Below, one piece after another: positions 54,881 through 63,057 of a stretch of DNA of 64,000 nt. Within the stretch, counting starts at the first letter, position 1. Each line of letters opens with the position of its first letter. The notes beneath the pieces are model-generated. The model ran no database searches. It saw only the letters and a program-made list of their open reading frames with translations, and was not told the origin of the DNA. A program made the translations under genes and the position numbers. This stretch comes from Actinotalea solisilvae (GTDB taxonomy: Bacteria > Actinomycetota > Actinomycetes > Actinomycetales > Cellulomonadaceae), in contig NZ_JADDKQ010000001.1 of the NCBI RefSeq assembly GCF_016464425.1, positions 124,001 through 188,000 of the forward strand, read 5' to 3'.

Positions 54881-55830
54881 GCGACGGACTCGCCGTCGGC
54901 GTCTCGCCGCGAACAATCGAGCGCCTCTCCGGCGTGCCAGCGCCCGGGGTGCGGTGGGCGGTGCTGTCCGGCACGGGGAAGGCCGCCGACCGCTGCGTCA
55001 CCGTTCTGTGGCGGCGGCAGTGGGACAGGACTGCGTGGGTCACGGCCGCGATCGACGATCTGCCGGGCCTGCGCTGGGTGCACACGGACACGGCAGGCGT
55101 CGACCGGCTCCCGCTCGCTGTCCTGGCCGAGCGCGGGATCCTCTTGACCAACGCTCGCGGCGCGCACACTGCGGCGGTCGCCGAGTGGGCGCTCGGGGCG
55201 ATGCTCGTGGCGGCCAGGCAGTTCGATCGCACCATCACGGACGCCGCGCAGCGCCGCTGGTCTCCGCACCGGGGCGGCCTGCTGCTCCAGGGCCGGACCG
55301 TCATGGTTCTCGGGCTCGGGGACATCGGCAGACATCTCGCACGTGCCTGTGCCGCGCTGGGGATGCGGGTCCTCGGGACGTCCCGCTCCGGCCGGCTCGT
55401 GCCCGGCGTCGAGGTGAGCGTTTCGGACGGCCCGTGGCGCGAGCGCCTGGGCGAGGTGTCCTTCCTCGTCGACTGCCTCCCCCTGACCCGGCAGACACGA
55501 GACCTCGTCGACGCCGCCTTGCTGTCGAGGCTCCCGGCCAGCGCCGTGCTGATCAACGTTGGGCGCGGTGAGACGGTGGTCGAGGCCGACCTGTGCGCCG
55601 CCGTTCGCGCTGGGAGGTTGCGTGGAGCCGTGCTCGACACGGTGCGCACCGAACCCCTGCCGGACGACGACCAACTGTGGCGCTGCCCAGGGGTCCTCGT
55701 CAGCCCGCATGAGTCGGGGTTCTGCGACCAGACCGAGCCCCGCACCCGAGCGCTCTTCGTCGAGGAGCTCACGCGCCACCTGGACGGCCGGGCGCCTCTC
55801 AACTTCGTCGACCTTGATCGGGGCTACTGA
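54877..55830 (+). CDS. D-2-hydroxyacid dehydrogenase family protein 2
   Basis: A 317-aa NAD(P)-dependent 2-hydroxyacid dehydrogenase. Coenzyme motif VMVLGLGDIGRHLARACAAL; catalytic Arg in INVGRGE, Glu in RTEPLPDD and His in VSPHESG. The N-terminal domain includes LRWVHTDTAGVDRL and AHTAAVAEWALGAMLVAARQ, close to the standard family. GTG overlaps the TIR-STAND stop by four bases (GTGA), so the two are made together. It is only distantly similar to copy 1 at 47454. It probably interconverts a 2-keto and a 2-hydroxy acid for the pathway formed with the genes downstream. Confidence 0.9.
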   Translation: MSDGLAVGVSPRTIERLSGVPAPGVRWAVLSGTGKAADRCVTVLWRRQWDRTAWVTAAIDDLPGLRWVHTDTAGVDRLPLAVLAERGILLTNARGAHTAAVAEWALGAMLVAARQFDRTITDAAQRRWSPHRGGLLLQGRTVMVLGLGDIGRHLARACAALGMRVLGTSRSGRLVPGVEVSVSDGPWRERLGEVSFLVDCLPLTRQTRDLVDAALLSRLPASAVLINVGRGETVVEADLCAAVRAGRLRGAVLDTVRTEPLPDDDQLWRCPGVLVSPHESGFCDQTEPRTRALFVEELTRHLDGRAPLNFVDLDRGY

Positions 55831-57056
55831 TGGACATTTCCACCGTTCGACCGTGGCCCGTTTACAGCCAGGCGGCGGCCGACGAACTGGCAGGGCTCGC
55901 GACGGCTGGCACGGTCTACGACTACGCGGGTGCCGGTCCGGTCGACCAGTTCGAGCGCGAGTTCTCGGCCCTGCACGGAGGACGCCACGCCGTATCGTTC
56001 AACTCGGGCACGAGCGCGCTGTTCGCCGCCCTCTGCGCGCTGGGTGTGCGCGCCGGCGACGAGGTGATCGTGCCAAACCTCACCTTCCTCGCCAGCGCGT
56101 CGCCGGCCCTGTGGCTAGGAGCCGTACCCGTGCTCGTCGACTCCTGCGTCGCCGAGCCTTCCGTCAGCCCGAGGTCCGTGCGGCAGGCGCTAACCCCGCG
56201 AACGAAGGCCGTGGTCGTCACCCACCTGTTCGGCAACCCGGTGGACGTCTCCGCCGTCGCCGCCGTCTGCTCGGAGCACCGTGTCGCGCTCGTCGAGGAC
56301 TGCTCACACGCGCACGCCTCGGACGTCGCGGGGGCGCACGTCGGCACGTTCGGTGACGCGGCGATCTACAGCATCGGCGCAGGGAAGGTGATCAGCGGCG
56401 GGCACGGCGGCGTGATGATCACCGCGGACGAGGCTGTTCGGGACCTGGCACTGCTCATCGGCCACTTCAAGCCACGCACGCGGACGGACGTGCGAACCGA
56501 GGACCTGCGGCGCTACGCCGAGTTCGCGCTCGGTGGGAACCTGCGCCTGAGCCCGATGGCTGCCGTACTCGCGATGGACCACCTGTGCTCGCTCGATGCC
56601 ATCTCCCGCGCCCGCTGCCACAACGTCGACGTCCTCGACGACCACCTAGCGGGACTCCTCGAGCCCGTCCGGTCGCCCGAGCCGCGGCACAACCGGACGC
56701 ACTTCGACGTCGTGTACCGGCTGCCCGAGGAGGTTCCCACGGAGGCACGCGACGCCCTCGTCGGTCGGCTCCAGCGCGCGCACGTCCCGGTGACGCCCCC
56801 GGCAACGCGCCCGCTCAACCGGGTTCTGCGTGCGATCCCTCCCGAGCCCGCCGTGGACAACGACCTGGTGCGCCGACTCGCCAGCACGGCCGCCGCAGCA
56901 CCGCCGGACGAGGCACTGCCGCACAGCACGTCGGCGCACGACCGGATGATCAGCTTCCCCGCGCGCCTGCTTCACCACCGGGACGCCGAAGTCGCGCACG
57001 AGTTGGGGCGACGCGCGCACCGCGTGCTCGCCGAGGTCGTGGGTGGTCGGACGTGA
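55830..57056 (+). CDS. DegT/DnrJ/EryC1/StrS-family PLP aminotransferase
   Basis: A 408-aa fold-type-I PLP enzyme. HAVSFNSGTSALFAALCALG binds the phosphate, VIVPNLTFLASASPALWLGA and LVEDCSHAHAS (cofactor Asp) follow, and Lys186 in YSIGAGKVISGGHGG is the internal aldimine. This family makes amino groups on nucleotide sugars or other keto compounds. No sugar-nucleotide partner genes are present, so the substrate may be a small keto acid. Start ATG overlaps the previous stop (TGATG); the stop overlaps the next start (GTGA). Confidence 0.9.
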   Translation: MDISTVRPWPVYSQAAADELAGLATAGTVYDYAGAGPVDQFEREFSALHGGRHAVSFNSGTSALFAALCALGVRAGDEVIVPNLTFLASASPALWLGAVPVLVDSCVAEPSVSPRSVRQALTPRTKAVVVTHLFGNPVDVSAVAAVCSEHRVALVEDCSHAHASDVAGAHVGTFGDAAIYSIGAGKVISGGHGGVMITADEAVRDLALLIGHFKPRTRTDVRTEDLRRYAEFALGGNLRLSPMAAVLAMDHLCSLDAISRARCHNVDVLDDHLAGLLEPVRSPEPRHNRTHFDVVYRLPEEVPTEARDALVGRLQRAHVPVTPPATRPLNRVLRAIPPEPAVDNDLVRRLASTAAAAPPDEALPHSTSAHDRMISFPARLLHHRDAEVAHELGRRAHRVLAEVVGGRT

Positions 57057-58066
57057 GCTACGCGGGGTCGGAGCTGCTCACCGTTGTGTCGCCCTCGAGT
57101 CTCGAAACGTGGTACGGCCGGTTCTGCGGCCCTGCTGATCGCGTGCTGTTCGTCGGTGAGGGTGAGCAGGAGGTGAGCGCTCTCGCGGAGCGCGTGGTGC
57201 GCGAGGCCGCAGGCACCGTCGTCCGCGTCTTGTCCGGTCACGACTCGCTGCTCCGCGACTGGACCCTCGCCCAGGACCTGAGGCGGCGAGGGCTGACAGT
57301 CAAGTCACAGTCGGGCATGGCGGTCAGCGCCGGGCTAGACAAGGTGCTGCAGAAGAACCTCCTCGACGGGGTGCACGTCGCCGTTCCCGCATGGGGTGGG
57401 CAGATGACGCCGGTTCCCCGCGGGACGCGCGCGTTGTGGAAGGGGCGCGCGTCCACCCAGAGTCGGCTGGTCCGTTGGCGGACGCCCGACGAGATCCCGC
57501 CGCCGGACTGCTACTGGGAGGAGTTCGTCGACGGCGACGAGTACTCAGTCGTCCTGCACCGAGACGAGGGACGGACTGCACTCTTCCCCGCGGTGTGGAA
57601 GGGCGCGGTGCAGGCGGACCTGACGCCACCCTGGCGGCGCCTGCGACTCGTCCCCGCCGGGGCTCCTGAACCGCTCGTGCGCCGACTGCACGCCATCGCC
57701 GAGCAGATCGCTGAGCTGTTCGATCTGTGGGGCTTCGCCGAAGTCGAGTTCATCGTGCCGCGCGACGGCGAGCCGCTGGTGACCGAGGTCAACCCACGGG
57801 TGTGCGGGACGATGCGGATCGTTGCCATGGCGACCGGCGTCGCGATCTTCGACCCGACCGCCGTGTCGCGCTTGGTCGAGCCGCCGGCCGCCTACCACGC
57901 CGCCGAGATCCCGTACGCGGGGCCGCCGGTGGACTCACCGACGGTGGTCGCCACATCCCGCCTGACGTGCCGGGGAACCAGCCCGGATGAGGTCTTCGCC
58001 ACGCTCGCGGCACGCGGTTTCGACGGCTCCGCGTCCACCGTGCCCGAGGCGTGGCGTGCCCACTGA
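57053..58066 (+). CDS. ATP-grasp enzyme 2
   Basis: A 337-aa ATP-grasp protein. Visible parts: SGMAVSAGLDKVLQKNLL (A-domain helix start), TRALWKGRASTQSRLVRW (ATP-binding Lys region), CYWEEFVDGDEYSVVLHRDE (acidic triad), and the C-terminal Mg/ATP signature FAEVEFIVPRDGEPLVTEVN followed by PRVCGTM. This resembles carbamoyl-phosphate-synthase-like ATP-grasp ligases found in peptide-like natural product loci. GTG overlaps the aminotransferase stop. Together with the aminotransferase it suggests formation of an amide or peptide bond on an amino-acid-like product. Confidence 0.88.
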   Translation: MSYAGSELLTVVSPSSLETWYGRFCGPADRVLFVGEGEQEVSALAERVVREAAGTVVRVLSGHDSLLRDWTLAQDLRRRGLTVKSQSGMAVSAGLDKVLQKNLLDGVHVAVPAWGGQMTPVPRGTRALWKGRASTQSRLVRWRTPDEIPPPDCYWEEFVDGDEYSVVLHRDEGRTALFPAVWKGAVQADLTPPWRRLRLVPAGAPEPLVRRLHAIAEQIAELFDLWGFAEVEFIVPRDGEPLVTEVNPRVCGTMRIVAMATGVAIFDPTAVSRLVEPPAAYHAAEIPYAGPPVDSPTVVATSRLTCRGTSPDEVFATLAARGFDGSASTVPEAWRAH

Positions 58067-58820
58067 CTACGATGCGCAGACCTTCGCGGAGCGGTACAAC
58101 CGCTCCCGGGCACTGAGTGAGGGGCTCGTGCAGCAGTGGGCGACCGTCCTGGCCGCGCGCACGCCCGCACAAGAGGTCTCCGATGTCCTCGACGCCGGCT
58201 GTGGCACTGGTCGCTTCTGGCCCGTCTTTCGGTTGGCGTGGTCGCCTCACCGGATCGTGGCCGTCGACCGGTCCGCCAGCATGCTGCTCACGGCCCGACC
58301 GGGTTCCGACGTCGTGCGAGTCGTGGGCGACCTCAATGCGCTGCCCTTGCGTCCCGATCCTGCTTTCGACGTCGTCTTCGTGTCGATGAGCCTTCACTAC
58401 AGCAGCGACCCACAGGCGTGCGTCGCGGAGCTCGTCGCGCGACTCCGCCCCGGAGGCAGGCTCTTCGTCCGGACCGGGACCGACGAGACCCTGCTCTCGT
58501 TCGACTTCCTCGCACACTTCCCGTCCGCTCTAGCAGCTGAGCGTCGCGCCATGCCGAGGCTGGCCGACCTCATGGAGTGGCTCAAGGGCCAGGCGGTGAC
58601 CGTGGTCGCCGTCGAGACGGTCGCTGCCGCGACGCCCACGTCGCGGCGACGGGCGTTGCGCCAGGTAGTGCGCAGAGGGTTCCCTTCTCTCGAGCTCGTG
58701 TCGCGCGGCGAGTTCGTCCTCGGGACCGCCCGGTACGCCGTGAACCTCGCGCTCACTTGGGTCATGCGAAGGCCCCGGCCGCCGGAGCGCTCGGTGCTGG
58801 TGACCGCGAGGCGACCATGA
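58056..58820 (+). CDS. Class I SAM-dependent methyltransferase
   Basis: A 254-aa methyltransferase. The SAM loop is VLDAGCGTGRFW, followed by IVAVDRSASML (acidic strand end), FDVVFVSMSLHY and LRPGGRLFVRTG, as in UbiE/ubiquinone-type small-molecule enzymes. GTG 58056 lies 11 bp inside the ATP-grasp gene, a strong sign of one operon. It likely methylates the product of the upstream enzymes. The C-terminal third (RRALRQVVRRGFPSLELVSR) is basic and less conserved. Confidence 0.88.
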   Translation: MPTDYDAQTFAERYNRSRALSEGLVQQWATVLAARTPAQEVSDVLDAGCGTGRFWPVFRLAWSPHRIVAVDRSASMLLTARPGSDVVRVVGDLNALPLRPDPAFDVVFVSMSLHYSSDPQACVAELVARLRPGGRLFVRTGTDETLLSFDFLAHFPSALAAERRAMPRLADLMEWLKGQAVTVVAVETVAAATPTSRRRALRQVVRRGFPSLELVSRGEFVLGTARYAVNLALTWVMRRPRPPERSVLVTARRP

Positions 58821-59317
58821 CGGGCGTCGTCTTCATCGCGTACCCCTTGACCACGACACCCGACCTGGCGGGTGTCGAGCGCTGGGTCATCCAGTTGCGT
58901 GCGCGGCTGGTGGCTTCCGGGATGGACGTCGTCCCAAAGCTTGGCGGCCGTGAGCGGGCCCTGGCTGCTGCCGGGGAGCCCGACGGGGACCTCCTGGAGT
59001 CCAACGTCGCGGCGGTCACAAGGGCCGACGTCGTCGTAGTACTGCTCCCAACCATCGTCGAGCCGTCCAGCATCTGGGTCGAGCTAGGCATGGCGCTCGC
59101 CGCTCGACGTCCGCTCGTGGTGGCCGGGCCGGCGGATGCGGCCCTCCCCTTCCTCGCCCGTCTGGCGTTACAGGGTCCGGGACCGGGGGGCGACGACGGG
59201 ACGGCCGACGCGCGACCAAGCGCCGTGCGAATACTGGTCGACGTCCCGCCGTCCGACGACGCCGCCGCCGCTTCCCTTGAGAGGGTGGTCGCCGCCGTAC
59301 AGTCCGTCGCGGGCTGA
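58817..59317 (+). CDS. Nucleoside 2-deoxyribosyltransferase-like protein
   Basis: A 166-aa protein with a TIR-like/deoxyribosyltransferase fold: VVFIAYPLTTTPDLAGVERW, LLESNVAAVTRADVVVVLLP and SSIWVELGMALAARRPLVVA, where the Glu of WVELG aligns with the nucleophilic Glu of NDT enzymes. The family cleaves or exchanges N-glycosidic bonds of nucleosides, and relatives occur as nucleotide-processing parts of conflict systems. Its ATG overlaps the methyltransferase stop (ATGA), closing the six-gene operon. It may process the TIR-derived nucleotide or act as an effector; this is inference. Confidence 0.75.
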   Translation: MTGVVFIAYPLTTTPDLAGVERWVIQLRARLVASGMDVVPKLGGRERALAAAGEPDGDLLESNVAAVTRADVVVVLLPTIVEPSSIWVELGMALAARRPLVVAGPADAALPFLARLALQGPGPGGDDGTADARPSAVRILVDVPPSDDAAAASLERVVAAVQSVAG

Positions 59318-59435
59318 CCGCGCGATGGCGTCGTCCAGCGGATTCTGACGGGGCCACGGCCACCTTGAGACCACCGTGCCGACCCGGGCAGTGCCGCGCC
59401 GGTGTGACGGCGCTGACGCTCGGTCGCGGGGCGTC

Positions 59436-60075
59436 ATGACCTGGCTCGACCACCACTCCCGCTACGCACTCGTCGTCTCGACGGCCTAGCTGGTCGAGCG
59501 CCTGGACGCGGCGGCAGCAGCCCCCGTGCAGCTGGCCCCGGATCGGGGCGGATCGATGGTCCTGGGTGGCGATCGATGGTCCTGGCCGGGCGGGCAAGGC
59601 CACACTCATCGAGCAACTGCGAGCACAACGCCGCACTCGGTCGTCGTGCACACCGACGACGTCGCCTGGCACCACGCGCTTTCGATCGGGCCGACCTCCT
59701 GGCCGAATACGTGCTCAAGCCACTCCGTGGGCGGGCAGCGGTCAGCTACCACCCCCGTACCTGGCAGGAGCGCGGACGGCCCGGGTCGATCACCGTTCCG
59801 GCCGGCCTACGAGCGGTCTGGATTAAGGAACCGGGATCCTGTGTACCCGCCTGGCGTCAGTGCTCCACGCGTCGATCCGGGTGCAGGTCGATCGCCACGA
59901 CGCCCAACGCCGACTCATCGGCCGCGACGTGAGCGCATCGAAGCAACATCAACTCGTCGAGGACTGGGCACGCGAGGAAAACCCTTTCATGCTGCGCGTA
60001 CGCCCGTGGACGCACGCTTCCTTGATCGCCCCGGCAGCCCATTCCGCGGGCAACTGTCGACTACGCAGAGGCCGT
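59436..60075 (+). pseudogene. Decayed P-loop (uridine-kinase-like) kinase gene
   Basis: Pieces in different frames give LVVSTA-stop-LVERLDAAAAAPVQL, DGPGRAGKATLIEQLRAQ (P-loop), VVVHTDDVAWHHA, LLAEYVLKPLRG, YHPRTWQERGRPGSITVP, and HASIRVQVDRHDAQRRLIGR, then EENPFMLRVRPW. This is the order found in actinobacterial uridine-kinase-like ATPases. At least one stop and several frame changes show it is dead. It lies between the defence-like operon and the end of element A. Confidence 0.65.
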
Positions 60076-60493
60076 CGCTGAACCCATCCGCCTGCGACCT
60101 TGAGGAACGCTAAGCGGCTCCTGACGGCGAGCAGTACGCCGTGCTACAGCGGATCGCATCCGCTCATCCCGCGGTCCCCGCCGCTCTGCCGATGGAACCG
60201 GGGTCCAGTATCGATCCGGGCTGGATCACTCCATTGGCCTTTCGCACACCAAGCACAGAACTGACCCCGTCTCGTCGGCAGTGGCGCCCACCTGGGTGGA
60301 AGCGGCCGAGCTAGTCCAGGATGCGCAGAGTTGCGGCGTTCCAGAGCCGGATGGTTGGCCCAGTGTCGTCGGCGGTCCGTTGCGAACGAGCAGGACTCAG
60401 GAACGCTTGAGCACTGAGGACCGCTGCTATGCGGCACGCACTCCCTTAGCGGGACGGTTCCCCGCGCGATCGTCACGACAGCGGAGTCTCGCG

Positions 60494-60506
60494 GCGACCC
60501 CTTGAC
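60494..60506. repeat. Partial att-core match (13 bp)
   Basis: GCGACCCCTTGAC, identical to part of the 43-bp att core and 86 bp to the left of the corresponding bases of att site 2. It may be a decayed attachment site from an earlier integration or a chance match. Confidence 0.3.
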
Positions 60507-60510
60507 GCGA

Positions 60511-60532
60511 CTTAGGCACCCCTAGGCTCCCC
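60511..60532. repeat. TTAGGC/TAGGC repeat at the right end of element A
   Basis: CTTAGGCACCCCTAGGCTCC followed by CC, matching in reordered form the repeat at 40481-40504 on the other arm. It is a possible recombinase or excisionase binding region. Confidence 0.4.
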
Positions 60533-60540
60533 CGGTTCGC

Positions 60541-60574
60541 AGAAGGGCCGCCCCGCCTCGGCGGAACGGCCCTC
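60541..60574 (-). terminator. Terminator-like hairpin next to tRNA-Pro 3' part (copy 2)
   Basis: An imperfect inverted repeat of about 16 bp, placed as the hairpin beside att site 1. The sequence differs from copy 1 in the loop and stem, so element A carries its own version of the tRNA terminator. Confidence 0.5.
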
Positions 60575-60591
60575 TGACCTGCTCTTTCACT

Positions 60592-60634
60592 GTCGGGATG
60601 ACAGGATTTGAACCTGCGACCCCTTGACCCCCAG
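60592..60634 (-). repeat. att site 2: 3' part of tRNA-Pro(GGG)
   Basis: Exact copy of 40334-40376, 20,258 bp further on. Again only the part from anticodon loop to 3' end is present. It is both the right end of element A and the left end of element B. The complete tRNA-Pro gene is expected at the far end of element B, outside the window. Confidence 0.85.
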
Positions 60635-60684
60635 GCTCTCCCAGCCAGTGAGCATGGCATCCGAGGAGCCGCGTTCCCGCAGGT

Positions 60685-60714
60685 CAGCGTCCATATCAGT
60701 CCACGAGCGTCCAT
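60685..60714 (+). repeat. Candidate integrase arm-type sites, element B
   Basis: CAGCGTCCAT (60685-60694) and GAGCGTCCAT (60705-60714), 20 bp apart, then CTTTGCCCAC as in element A. This suggests the two integrases recognise the same arm sites. Confidence 0.45.
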
Positions 60715-60791
60715 CTTTGCCCACGCCCGTTAGGCCTACTTAGGCTTACCGATAGGCGGACCGCTGAGGCCGCCCGGAGGGGCGGCGCGCG

Positions 60792-61964
60792 ATGCCACGA
60801 CAGAGGCGGGAGCGAGGAGAGGGCGCCGTCTACTACTCGAAGACGCGACGCCGCTGGATCGGCCAGCTTGATGCCGGAACCGACGCCAACGGGGTACGTA
60901 TTCGTCCGCTCGTCGTCGCGCGCACCCGCGACGAGGCGCGTTCGCGCCTCGCCGAGCTCCGGGAGGCCCGGGACAAGGGCATCGACGTCCGTTCTCGCCA
61001 TGTGACCTTCGACGAGGTGGCCGACCTCTGGCTCTCGCGAGACATCGCGGGGCACGTCTCCGAGGAGACGCATTCCAACTACGCGTCCCTGCTGCACGGT
61101 CGGATCTCACGGGCCATCGGCGGGACTCCGGTCACGCAAGTGCGCGCCACCGATGTCGAGAAGATGCTCCTGGAGCTCCAGGAGCTCGGTCGCTCCGCCC
61201 GGTACATGCGGCTTGCCCGAAACCTCACGGAGCGGGTCCTGGACTACGCAGTGCGGCGGGACATCGTCGACCGCAATGTCGCCGCGAAGGTCCGAGCGCC
61301 CGCCGGCCCGACGGCGGAGCGCTACGGACTGACCGTGAAGCAGGCGCGTCGTCTACTCAAGGTCGCCGCCGAGGATCGGCTGGGCAACCTCGTGACGATT
61401 TCTCTCCTTCTCGGCCTTCGCCCCGGCGAGGCGGCCGGCCTGACGTGGGAGCAGGTCAAACTCAAGGGCAAGCGTCCGACGATCACCGTGGCAGCGAGCC
61501 TCCGACGCACCCCGATGGGCGCTCTGGTGCTGGTGCCCCCGAAGACGCGGACGAGCCGACGCACGCTGGAGATCCCTCCCCCGGTCGTCACCGCGCTCAA
61601 GGCCCAGCGCGCCCAGCAGAAGGCCGATCGCGCCGCAGCGGCGCGGGGTTGGCAGAACTCTCGGGACCTGGTCTTCACGACGGAGGTCGGTACGCCGCTC
61701 GACCCTTCGAACGTCCGGCGCACCTACGCGCGACTCGCACGAGACGCCGGCCTGGAGCACCTCCACCCCCACATGCTCCGGCACGCGGCCGCGAGCTTGC
61801 TCTCGGCAGCTGGCGTACCGATCGAGGACATCTCTGACACGCTCGGCCACCGGTCTGCTGCGGTCACCGCCGAGGTGTACCGCCACCCGATCACGCCGGT
61901 GCGCTCGGGCCACATGGCAGCGATGAACCAGTTGCTCTCCGCCGGCCACAAGACCCAGCGATGA
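60792..61964 (+). CDS. Tyrosine recombinase (integrase) of element B
   Basis: A 390-aa phage-type integrase that would catalyse site-specific recombination between attP and the tRNA-Pro 3' end. Arm-binding N-terminus (REGAVYYSKTRRRWIGQLDA), SAM-like core-binding domain (VTFDEVADLWLSRDIAGHVS), then the catalytic domain: Arg in LLGLRPGEAAGLTW, Lys region PPKTRTSRRTLEIP, HPHMLRHAAASLL (HxxR), LGHRSAAVTAEVYRH with the nucleophile Tyr. Length is normal and it is intact. It lies 157 bp inside att site 2 and reads away from it. It is highly similar to the broken integrase of element A. Confidence 0.95.
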   Translation: MPRQRRERGEGAVYYSKTRRRWIGQLDAGTDANGVRIRPLVVARTRDEARSRLAELREARDKGIDVRSRHVTFDEVADLWLSRDIAGHVSEETHSNYASLLHGRISRAIGGTPVTQVRATDVEKMLLELQELGRSARYMRLARNLTERVLDYAVRRDIVDRNVAAKVRAPAGPTAERYGLTVKQARRLLKVAAEDRLGNLVTISLLLGLRPGEAAGLTWEQVKLKGKRPTITVAASLRRTPMGALVLVPPKTRTSRRTLEIPPPVVTALKAQRAQQKADRAAAARGWQNSRDLVFTTEVGTPLDPSNVRRTYARLARDAGLEHLHPHMLRHAAASLLSAAGVPIEDISDTLGHRSAAVTAEVYRHPITPVRSGHMAAMNQLLSAGHKTQR

Positions 61965-61997
61965 CGAGCGCTCGCAGGGGCGCAGGCCCGTCGTCTT

Positions 61998-62041
61998 GAT
62001 GACGCCGGCGATGACGAGTCGCCAACGTGCGTGGCGTCATC
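61998..62041. promoter_or_regulatory. 9-bp inverted repeat before the excisionase gene
   Basis: GATGACGCC (61998-62006) and GGCGTCATC (62033-62041) are exact inverted copies separated by 26 bp, between the integrase stop and the excisionase start. It could be an operator or a terminator. Confidence 0.35.
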
Positions 62042-62093
62042 GGCGCCGCTATCGGCATCGGCGAGCGTTGACCTCGAGAAGGAGGTGGTCCCG

Positions 62094-62390
62094 ATGGCCA
62101 ACACCATTCCTCTTCGGCTCATCTCGACGAGCACCGAACCGCGGCGCCGACGGCTCCGTGAAGTCGAGCAGCCCGTGATCCACATCACGCTGCAGGCGGA
62201 CGAACGCCGACTCTTCAACATTACCGAGGCGGCGGCCGTTCTAGGAATCGGCCGGAGCAAGCTCTACGAGCTCATCGCCGCAGGCGAGATCCGCACGGTC
62301 CACATCGGTCGCCTGTGCAAGGTACCCGTTGGGGCGATCGACGAGTTCCTGGCGACGCTGCCTCCGACACCGGGGCCTCCCGGTAGGTGA
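62094..62390 (+). CDS. Excisionase-type helix-turn-helix protein
   Basis: A 98-aa DNA-binding protein of the HTH_17/excisionase group: LFNITEAAAVLGIGRSKLYE, LIAAGEIRTVHIGRLCKVPV and GAIDEFLATL. Such proteins bend att DNA and steer the integrase toward excision. ATG 62094 follows GAAGGAGG. It is 130 bp after the integrase on the same strand. Element A has no such gene left; a GNAT remnant occupies the position. Confidence 0.88.
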   Translation: MANTIPLRLISTSTEPRRRRLREVEQPVIHITLQADERRLFNITEAAAVLGIGRSKLYELIAAGEIRTVHIGRLCKVPVGAIDEFLATLPPTPGPPGR

Positions 62391-62544
62391 TCTCGACAGA
62401 CAGCTGACGGGTGAGCTCGACATCGCCGCGATGAAGCGCTGCCACCGAACACCGCTCGCCCTCCCGCGAACTGCAGCTGCGCGCGTCGCCGAAGCGAGTC
62501 GGTGACCCACAGGCGTGTAGTGAAGGCGCCCCTACACTCTTCCG

Positions 62545-63003
62545 GTGCTTGACCAGTCCCCGCCCCTGCCCAGATCCACCTCCGGAGCGCTGCCTGACGC
62601 GCTGGGTGCGTCAGATGGCCCTGCAGTCCCCAGGACAGCCGACGGCGTGCCTGGACTGACGGCGTGCTCGCTCTGCTCCGGCGAGACGCTCGGCGCGGAC
62701 GACCCTCTCGACGGGGGGCAGACAGCCCGGCTCCGTGGGCTGGCGCATGCGGGAGCGGCGCGGCTGACCTTCGTCGAGTGCCTCGACGAGTGTGAGCGAG
62801 GCGACGTGGTGGTCGCACGACCCTCGCCGTCGTGCCGCCGTGCGGGCGCGACCCCCGTGTGGTTCGAGCGTCTCGCTGGTGACGACCTCACCATCGAGCT
62901 CGAGGGCTGGCTCCGGCGCGGCGGACCGGGTGCGGGTCCCCTCCCTGCCACGCTCTCGGACCTGCGGATCCAGCGCGACACGACCCGCCCTGAGCCCGAC
63001 TGA
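62545..63003 (+). CDS. Cys-rich, possibly 2Fe-2S thioredoxin-like protein
   Basis: A 152-aa protein, tentative. It has a Pro/Ala/Ser-rich N-terminus, TACSLCSG with a CxxC, and FVECLDECERGDVVVARP with a CxxxC, followed by PVWFERLAGDDL. The two Cys pairs at this spacing recall thioredoxin-like 2Fe-2S ferredoxins but the rest is unlike them. A TACACT hexamer ends six bases before GTG 62545, so the message may be leaderless. It is the first cargo gene of element B. Function is unknown. Confidence 0.55.
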   Translation: MLDQSPPLPRSTSGALPDALGASDGPAVPRTADGVPGLTACSLCSGETLGADDPLDGGQTARLRGLAHAGAARLTFVECLDECERGDVVVARPSPSCRRAGATPVWFERLAGDDLTIELEGWLRRGGPGAGPLPATLSDLRIQRDTTRPEPD

Positions 63004-63057
63004 CGCATGTCAGCCCAGCGGTTGCCACCTTGACCGCATCTTCAGGAGGCGTGAGCC

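Larger units (their letters stand above)
60076..60540. other. Region without convincing gene at the right end of element A
   Basis: 465 bp with no reading frame that has a family pattern or good ribosome site. A 110-aa minus-strand frame (60144-60476) is Cys/Arg/Pro-rich and looks spurious. The last part (60494-60532) holds a 13-bp piece of the att core and TTAGGC-type repeats. Confidence 0.5.

Noticed and set aside
60144..60476. A 110-aa minus-strand protein before att site 2
   Set aside because: No ribosome site, biased composition and no family resemblance; the region lies in decayed DNA at the element end.
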